30,101 bases of DNA, from positions 1-30,101 of the forward strand of contig JABHNP010000292.1 in assembly GCA_018694455.1 (NCBI GenBank), in the 5' to 3' direction. Below the pieces are notes generated by a model, which saw nothing but the letters and a program-made list of their open reading frames with translations, did no database searches and was not told the DNA's origin. This document shows, one piece after another, positions 25,610-30,101 of this stretch (positions are counted from its first letter, which is position 1; every line of letters starts with the position of its first letter). A program made the position numbers and the translations under genes. This stretch comes from Planctomycetaceae bacterium. Lineage in GTDB: Bacteria; Planctomycetota; Planctomycetia; Pirellulales; UBA1268.

Positions 25610-26608
25610 TCAACTCTTGGAATCGCAACAGGTCTTCAATAGACAACACCTATTAAGTATAGGCATGAGAAACGCATCAATGCCTGCCCATGCACCGAGT
25701 GGCACAGAAGCCAATACAAGAAGTCCTGCTATTTCGACCCATTGATCATATGTTGCCTGCGCTGCTGGTAGCCAAAAAGGCTGCGACGCTACAACCGAAA
25801 GAAGGAAAAAGACACCACCAATAGCATTGAATTTTGTGAAAATTCCAATCACGAGGCAGGCACCAATAGTTGCAAGAGACCAACTCACAAACCGGTCTGC
25901 TTTCCATAGCCGTGTCGGCTCAACGGCCGTGTCAGCAATTCGTCTTTCTTCCAAAGATAGAGGTTCATTCCAGGCTGACACAAGCTCTCGGCCAACGGCA
26001 TTCGCTTCTTCCATCCACCCATTCTTTTGCCCTGCTAGCTCTTGTTCTTTATCAGCGACACGATCTCGCATAAAAGGAACATCTCGTGCCATTGCTGACT
26101 TCTCGGTTGTTTTAAGTCGGATGACCTGCCTACAGTAATCGCGAAGATCCTCATTTGCATAATCAAGCATTGAGGCAAGTTTTTTGTCCGCAGCACGAAG
26201 TGCTGATGAAGACATTTCAGTCAAGTCTGCTGGGGCCGCCCACCCAGACCTACTAAGGACAGCTTTTCGTCGTTCGCCCAACATTTTCCACTCTTCAACA
26301 ATTGACGATCGCCAGCTATCTGCGGCATCAGCAACAACTACAACATCCGCACTGCTGACGCTACCCAATGTTCCCTTCCAATCACCGGTTTCAGGGAGAT
26401 CTGTCTTCAGGAAAGAGGCGAGGGGTCCAACTGCCGCCTTCCGGAATCCAGCACTTGACCATGCTGGGTCTCTCAAATGACTTGAGCCCTCAAGAAAAAA
26501 ATGCAGGCCGATGACAATTCGTAAAAAAGTGAGTGCGGCCGTCATGACTACCGCCGTTCGCGTACAACTCATACTACATGTGCGTCCAAAGAAAAAGATA
26601 CCTACCAA
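25610..26608 (-). CDS. DoxX-like membrane protein with large extracytoplasmic insertion
   Basis: 332 residues in the longest form. One hydrophobic helix near the N-terminus (TAALTFLRIVIGLHFFLEG) is followed by about 190 polar, helix-rich residues. Three more membrane helices come near the C-terminus: WSLATIGACLVIGIFTKF, AIGGVFFLLSVVASQPFW and IAGLLVLASVPLGAWAGI. Helix 1 with RIVIGLHFFLEGSSH, and the last three, fit the DoxX superfamily (usually about 130-150 residues); the middle is an insertion. Two starts compete: TTG 26608 with AGGGA 7 nt upstream, and ATG 26572 with a weaker site. It sits directly upstream of the Tat-exported oxidoreductase; an electron-transfer or quinone-linked role for the pair is conjecture. 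Confidence 0.75.
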   Translation of the reverse strand: MVGIFFFGRTCSMSCTRTAVVMTAALTFLRIVIGLHFFLEGSSHLRDPAWSSAGFRKAAVGPLASFLKTDLPETGDWKGTLGSVSSADVVVVADAADSWRSSIVEEWKMLGERRKAVLSRSGWAAPADLTEMSSSALRAADKKLASMLDYANEDLRDYCRQVIRLKTTEKSAMARDVPFMRDRVADKEQELAGQKNGWMEEANAVGRELVSAWNEPLSLEERRIADTAVEPTRLWKADRFVSWSLATIGACLVIGIFTKFNAIGGVFFLLSVVASQPFWLPAAQATYDQWVEIAGLLVLASVPLGAWAGIDAFLMPILNRCCLLKTCCDSKS

Positions 26609-26731
26609 ACATATGTCCCTAAACGGAATTTATGACTGCGCAGCTAAAACAACGTAATAAACTGCATCCTTTCATTCTTCAGGTATCTCACAATTTTGCA
26701 ACAAGCATTGTGGAACTTCGATTTGCAACTT

Positions 26732-26754
26732 CTGATTGCGCTTTCAGCAATCAG
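26732..26754. promoter_or_regulatory. Inverted repeat in the divergent doxX-like / dehydrogenase promoter region
   Basis: CTGATTGC (26732-26739) and GCAATCAG (26747-26754) are perfect 8-bp arms around 7 nt. A direct repeat TTTGCAAC occurs at 26695-26702 and 26722-26729. The gap 26609-26875 is otherwise without a gene. The inverted repeat could be an operator for either divergent gene; no promoter pair is convincing. Confidence 0.4.
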
Positions 26755-26875
26755 GGCAAATATACAATAATAAGGGCTCCGAACGGTTTTTGAAACTCCG
26801 CATTGGCACCACGTGGATAAACATCAGACCGCAGCAAACCCCTTTTAAGTGTCCTTGTGCCACGGGAAATTTTAC

Positions 26876-27835
26876 ATGCGAATCGTTCTCTGCTATCCAG
26901 TCGAACCTCAACACATCAAACAGATACAGGAAGCGTATCCTGATGCAAATGTCATTCCTGCCGGCCAAGAGCACATTGCTGAGGAACTCCCCGAGGCTGA
27001 CATTTTTTGTGGTCATGCCAAAGTACCGGTGCCGTGGAAAGAGACTGTACAAAGGCAACGATTACGTTGGATTCAGTCTTCAGCAGCAGGGCTCGACCAT
27101 TGCCTCGTTCCGAGCGTTGTTGAATCCGAGATTGCTGTTTCGAGTGCATCAGGTGTTCTTGCCGATCAAGTTGCAGAACATTCGCTCGCCTTAGCGACCG
27201 GCTGCAGTCGCAGAATCCCTCTATTCATTCAGCAATATCAACGAAAAGAGTTTATTCGCAAACCAACACGTGACCTTACAGGCTCAACGGTCCTCATTGT
27301 CGGCTTGGGAGGCAATGGGAAACGGCTCGCCGAAGTCCTACATCCCCTAAAAACTCGTATCTTCGCAACTGATTACTTCCCCGACCGACCAGCACCACTC
27401 GTGGACCACCTCGGGGGACCGGAGCAGCTCCATGACTTTCTTCCACACGCTGATTTTATTTTCCTTACGGCGCCACTTACAGACCAGACACGTTACATGA
27501 TTAATGCATCGGCTCTTTCAGTCATGAAGCCTGGTGCAATACTGATTAACGTTGCGCGAGGAGGCCTTGTCGAAGAGCAGGCAGTCGTTGAAGCCCTCGA
27601 ATCTGGCCACCTTGACTCTGCTGGATTTGATGTCACTCCAGAGGAGCCTCCGGCACAGGATAGCCTTCTTTGGACTGCGCCTCGCCTTATTGTTACACCA
27701 CACGTTGGTGGACAATCGAAAAAAAGAATAGACCGCATGACTGATCTATTCTGTGAAAACATCATAAGATATAGACGGGGTCGTCCCCTTATCAATATCG
27801 TCGACAAAAAACTGGGGTTCCCGGCACCTGCTTAG
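26876..27835 (+). CDS. D-2-hydroxyacid dehydrogenase, NAD-dependent
   Basis: 319 residues. Interconverts a 2-hydroxyacid and the 2-keto acid with NAD(H); the exact acid is not readable. The NAD loop VGLGGNGKRLAE (142-153) is followed by Asp166 at the end of the next strand, favouring NAD over NADP. The catalytic set is present: Arg228 in NVARGG, the acidic pair in VTPEEPP (256-257) and His276 in VTPHVGG. SSAAGLDHC (68-76) corresponds to the substrate-site loop of the family. The frame is open nine codons further up to a GTG at 26849, but ATG 26876 has GGGA about 9 nt upstream and fits the family start (MRIVLCYP). It is divergent from the DoxX-like gene and followed 88 nt later by the kinase gene. 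Confidence 0.92.
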   Translation: MRIVLCYPVEPQHIKQIQEAYPDANVIPAGQEHIAEELPEADIFCGHAKVPVPWKETVQRQRLRWIQSSAAGLDHCLVPSVVESEIAVSSASGVLADQVAEHSLALATGCSRRIPLFIQQYQRKEFIRKPTRDLTGSTVLIVGLGGNGKRLAEVLHPLKTRIFATDYFPDRPAPLVDHLGGPEQLHDFLPHADFIFLTAPLTDQTRYMINASALSVMKPGAILINVARGGLVEEQAVVEALESGHLDSAGFDVTPEEPPAQDSLLWTAPRLIVTPHVGGQSKKRIDRMTDLFCENIIRYRRGRPLINIVDKKLGFPAPA

Positions 27836-27923
27836 CTGCAAAAGCTTCTTAACTTCACGAAATATGTATTAGAAGTTACTCGAATCACACAACAAATCAC
27901 TTAAAGCTGAAAGTTGTCATTCA

Positions 27924-29036
27924 ATGTCAACAACAATTTTTCAAGACGGACAGCCGACACTCCCAGCAGCAGGTGTTGGAGGTGGCCGTTGCCCTGATGA
28001 ACTTCTTGCTCGATATGGTGAGGTTCTTGATGGAGGAAGGCTCAACTGGACTCAACACCATAAACTTGGCCGTCGCCTTGGTTCAGGAGGGCAGGGGGTC
28101 GTCTTCCTGACTACCCGGAAAGGAACTGATGGATTTACGCTTCCGGTTGCCCTCAAGATTTTTTCTCCAGAGCGATACGAATCGGAAGCAAGATATAGCA
28201 CCGCAATGGAAGGCATTGCTCAGGTTTCTGCACAAGTCGCTCAAATCCAGCAAGACAATCTGCTCGACGTACAAAACTTTGTTGAACAACGGCAGATCAG
28301 AATCATGGAGATGGAATGGATCGACGGATACGATTTATCAAGACTCCTTGCCCCAGATTTACTTGAGAAGACGCGGGAACGCGTGACGGCCTCGCGTTGG
28401 GAATACCTGAACAATGTAATCGTGACCCCTGGATCTCGGCAATCCCGGCTCAAACCTGGAGTCGCAATTGCAATAGTACGCGAATGCTTGGCAGCTCTGG
28501 CTGCGCTTCACCGAGTGAATATCCTTCATGGTGATATAAAAAGCTCAAACATTATGGTGAAGCGTACAGGTAACGCAAAAATTATCGACATCGGGTCTGC
28601 AGTGACTTTGACAACTGCACCAACCCAAAGAACGTGTACACCGGCTTATGCTGCACCCGAGGTCTTAGAAGGCCGTGATCATTCGCCTAGATCTGATCTC
28701 GCAAGCCTCGGTTACGTACTTGTTGAAATGTTAAGTGGCCAACCTCCATTCGCTGGCCTCACCTCATTCCACGATTTATTGGAAGCGAAACGCTCGCTCG
28801 CTCACAGGTTGCCGCAAATTCTTCCTGGTGAAGTCAGCTGCAACGAACTCCTTATGAACTTCTGCAGCGGACTGGTTGCGGCAGATCCCGACCAACGCTT
28901 CCCAAGCGCGGAAGACGCCGACCTCGAAAAGGAAGGGGCAGCAAGCTTCCATCGCCAACTCATCGTTGGTGGCCTCGCCAGCGAATATGAGAATGAAATT
29001 CGCGCTTGGCTTCAGGATATGACTGGGATTATATAA
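27924..29036 (+). CDS. Hanks-type serine/threonine protein kinase, soluble
   Basis: 370 residues. The kinase domain covers about 48-315. It has glycine loop LGSGGQGVVF (52-61), ATP lysine 78 (VALK), catalytic loop ILHGDIKSSNIM with Asp204 and Asn209, metal-binding Asp222 (DIGS in place of DFG), AAPEVL at 243-248, and SDLASLGYVLVEML with Asp258. All catalytic residues are kept, so it should be active. The HRD arginine is Gly, which suggests it does not need activation-loop phosphorylation. About 35 extra residues (143-178) lie between the hinge region and the catalytic-loop helix. There is no membrane helix or C-terminal sensor domain, unlike many planctomycete kinases. The ATG has no strong ribosome site. 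Confidence 0.92.
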   Translation: MSTTIFQDGQPTLPAAGVGGGRCPDELLARYGEVLDGGRLNWTQHHKLGRRLGSGGQGVVFLTTRKGTDGFTLPVALKIFSPERYESEARYSTAMEGIAQVSAQVAQIQQDNLLDVQNFVEQRQIRIMEMEWIDGYDLSRLLAPDLLEKTRERVTASRWEYLNNVIVTPGSRQSRLKPGVAIAIVRECLAALAALHRVNILHGDIKSSNIMVKRTGNAKIIDIGSAVTLTTAPTQRTCTPAYAAPEVLEGRDHSPRSDLASLGYVLVEMLSGQPPFAGLTSFHDLLEAKRSLAHRLPQILPGEVSCNELLMNFCSGLVAADPDQRFPSAEDADLEKEGAASFHRQLIVGGLASEYENEIRAWLQDMTGII

Positions 29037-29278
29037 CCAAGCAAAAGATTGCCTGGCTCACTCCTACAATTGGCTTACTCCTACAAGCAGTTTGGCATGG
29101 CGTCTTCACCAGCTCCTTCATCCAGTAGTGAGAATTTTCGCGAACGGCCGTTAATCATTTTATCTTCTGACTCAATGATGCAGAGTCACGTCTACGAAAC
29201 TAAAACATGGCTTTTGTTTCAGGATGAGTAAAACTTCTGCTCTATGTAAAAATAAAGCCAATGGAATTGTGAGGGGTA
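29037..29278. other. Convergent intergenic region, no gene seen
   Basis: Between the ends of the kinase and dehydrogenase genes. It holds an AT-rich imperfect hairpin at 29196-29220 (GAAAC-t-AAAA pairing with TTTTGTTTC around 6 nt), which could be a weak terminator for either side. A 60-codon plus-strand frame at 29049-29231 has no ribosome site or familiar sequence and is not called. Confidence 0.45.
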
Positions 29279-30101
29279 TTACGTTTTCACTCGCAACACT
29301 TCTGCATCAGGCTTACATCGGCGATACAGATAACTTGTCAACTTATTTGTCAGTGTTGGTGCGCAACGCTTCAAAAACCAAAGCATTTGCGCCTGGCGCC
29401 CAAGCACGACATAGTGCTGGCCACGAAAGGTTGCTGCCAACACGTGTTGGGCCACTGACTCCGACGTCCATGCGGTTTTTTTCATACGTCGAGCCGCCTC
29501 TCGACGCTCAATAGCTTGAGTGAAATACCAAGAGTCGAGAAGCCCAGACCGAAAAAAACCGGGACACGCAACTGTGACGCTCAGCTGCCCTTGAGACTCA
29601 GCTGCGATTGCATCTGACACGGCTATGACTCCAGCCTTACTTGCTGAATAAGCAGCCATTGAAGGTGGGGAAAGAAGGCCTGCAATAGAAGCTATGTTTA
29701 ATAATCGTGCTGATTCTCTCTGGCTTCGCAGTCGCGGGAGAAATGTCTCGCATCCGATCACTGTCCCCAGAAGGTTCGTTTCGAGTACTCGCTGCCACTG
29801 CTGCACTGGCAACGACCCAACCTCACCGGTTGCACCAACACCCGCCGCATTTACAAGAAGATCAATGGTGGGCCATTCTTTTTGCAACCGGTTAGCGAGT
29901 TGATGCCAAGAGTTGCCGTCACGGACATCGAATGGACTCGCTAGATGCCGTCCACCACTGGCGATGACCTCACGGTCAAGAGCAACCCAGGCTTCATCGC
30001 TCTTGTCTTTGCAATCGACCGTCGCAATTTCCCATTTCCGATTTGCAAGCTCTCGCGTAATTGCTCGCCCAAGACCACTCACCGCTCCTGTAACAATGGC
30101 T
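29279..30101 (-). CDS. Short-chain dehydrogenase/reductase, N-terminus cut by right window edge
   Basis: About 274 residues are visible. The frame continues to the last base and already contains AIVTGAVSGLGRAI, the TGxxxGxG cofactor loop, so the true start lies only a few codons beyond the window; the GTG at 30082 is not the start. NAAG, NIASIAG (catalytic Ser), YSASK (catalytic Tyr and Lys) and ACPGFFRSG place it among classical SDRs. The residue after the second strand is Asp (ATVDCKD), favouring NAD. A C-terminal tail with WFLKRCAPTLTNKL is mildly hydrophobic. Substrate unknown. It is convergent with the kinase gene. Confidence 0.92.
   Translation of the reverse strand, partial: AIVTGAVSGLGRAITRELANRKWEIATVDCKDKSDEAWVALDREVIASGGRHLASPFDVRDGNSWHQLANRLQKEWPTIDLLVNAAGVGATGEVGSLPVQQWQRVLETNLLGTVIGCETFLPRLRSQRESARLLNIASIAGLLSPPSMAAYSASKAGVIAVSDAIAAESQGQLSVTVACPGFFRSGLLDSWYFTQAIERREAARRMKKTAWTSESVAQHVLAATFRGQHYVVLGRQAQMLWFLKRCAPTLTNKLTSYLYRRCKPDAEVLRVKT

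Noticed and set aside
26711..26728. Possible sigma-54 promoter (TGGAAC ... TTTGC) upstream of the hydroxyacid dehydrogenase
   Set aside because: The GG-to-GC distance is one base too long for the strict -24/-12 spacing, and the -24 element is imperfect.

Overview
The window reads as about 30 kb of bacterial chromosome of medium GC, most likely from a planctomycete (Planctomycetota, Pirellulales-like). This placement is inferred from gene content: a Tat-exported Gfo/Idh/MocA oxidoreductase beside a DoxX-like membrane protein, a lipoprotein with squalene-cyclase-type repeats, a fused type I dehydroquinase/shikimate dehydrogenase, and weak Shine-Dalgarno signals at many starts. I could run no database search. 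I see no tRNA, rRNA, CRISPR array, insertion sequence or prophage.

Left part (1-10.25 kb, all minus strand). In transcription order: acyl-lipid/acyl-CoA desaturase, rpsO, pnp, a short soluble histidine kinase, a sigma-54-type response regulator, mutL, a fused aroD-aroE, and aroK running off the left edge. Gaps from pnp onward are 30-90 nt, so much of this may be co-transcribed. The rpsO/pnp/kinase junctions carry several strong inverted repeats that look like RNA-level control or processing elements.

Middle part (10.4-20.1 kb, minus strand). An SOS-type mutagenesis cassette imuA-imuB-dnaE2 is followed by purC, aroC and a membrane-anchored AsmA-like protein. The imuA promoter is unusually legible: a -35 TTGACG, a 17-bp spacer and a -10 TACTGT. 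The -10 overlaps a perfect palindrome with all 14 outer positions of the enterobacterial LexA box. ImuB carries a beta-clamp-binding motif (QQTLF). This fits the known picture of ImuA/ImuB tethering DnaE2 to the clamp for error-prone lesion bypass.

Divergent from imuA, sharing its roughly 150-bp promoter region, is a plus-strand gene for a secreted protein with a clan CD (caspase/legumain-like) His-Cys dyad. It is the most intriguing gene here: an exported caspase-like peptidase back to back with a DNA-damage-inducible mutasome.

Right part (21.4-30.1 kb). The cyclase-repeat lipoprotein, the Gfo/Idh/MocA protein and the DoxX-like protein lie on the minus strand. A D-2-hydroxyacid dehydrogenase and a Hanks-type Ser/Thr kinase lie on the plus strand. 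A short-chain dehydrogenase on the minus strand is cut by the right edge. Three shikimate-pathway loci (aroK, aroDE, aroC) fall in one window but in two separate gene strings.
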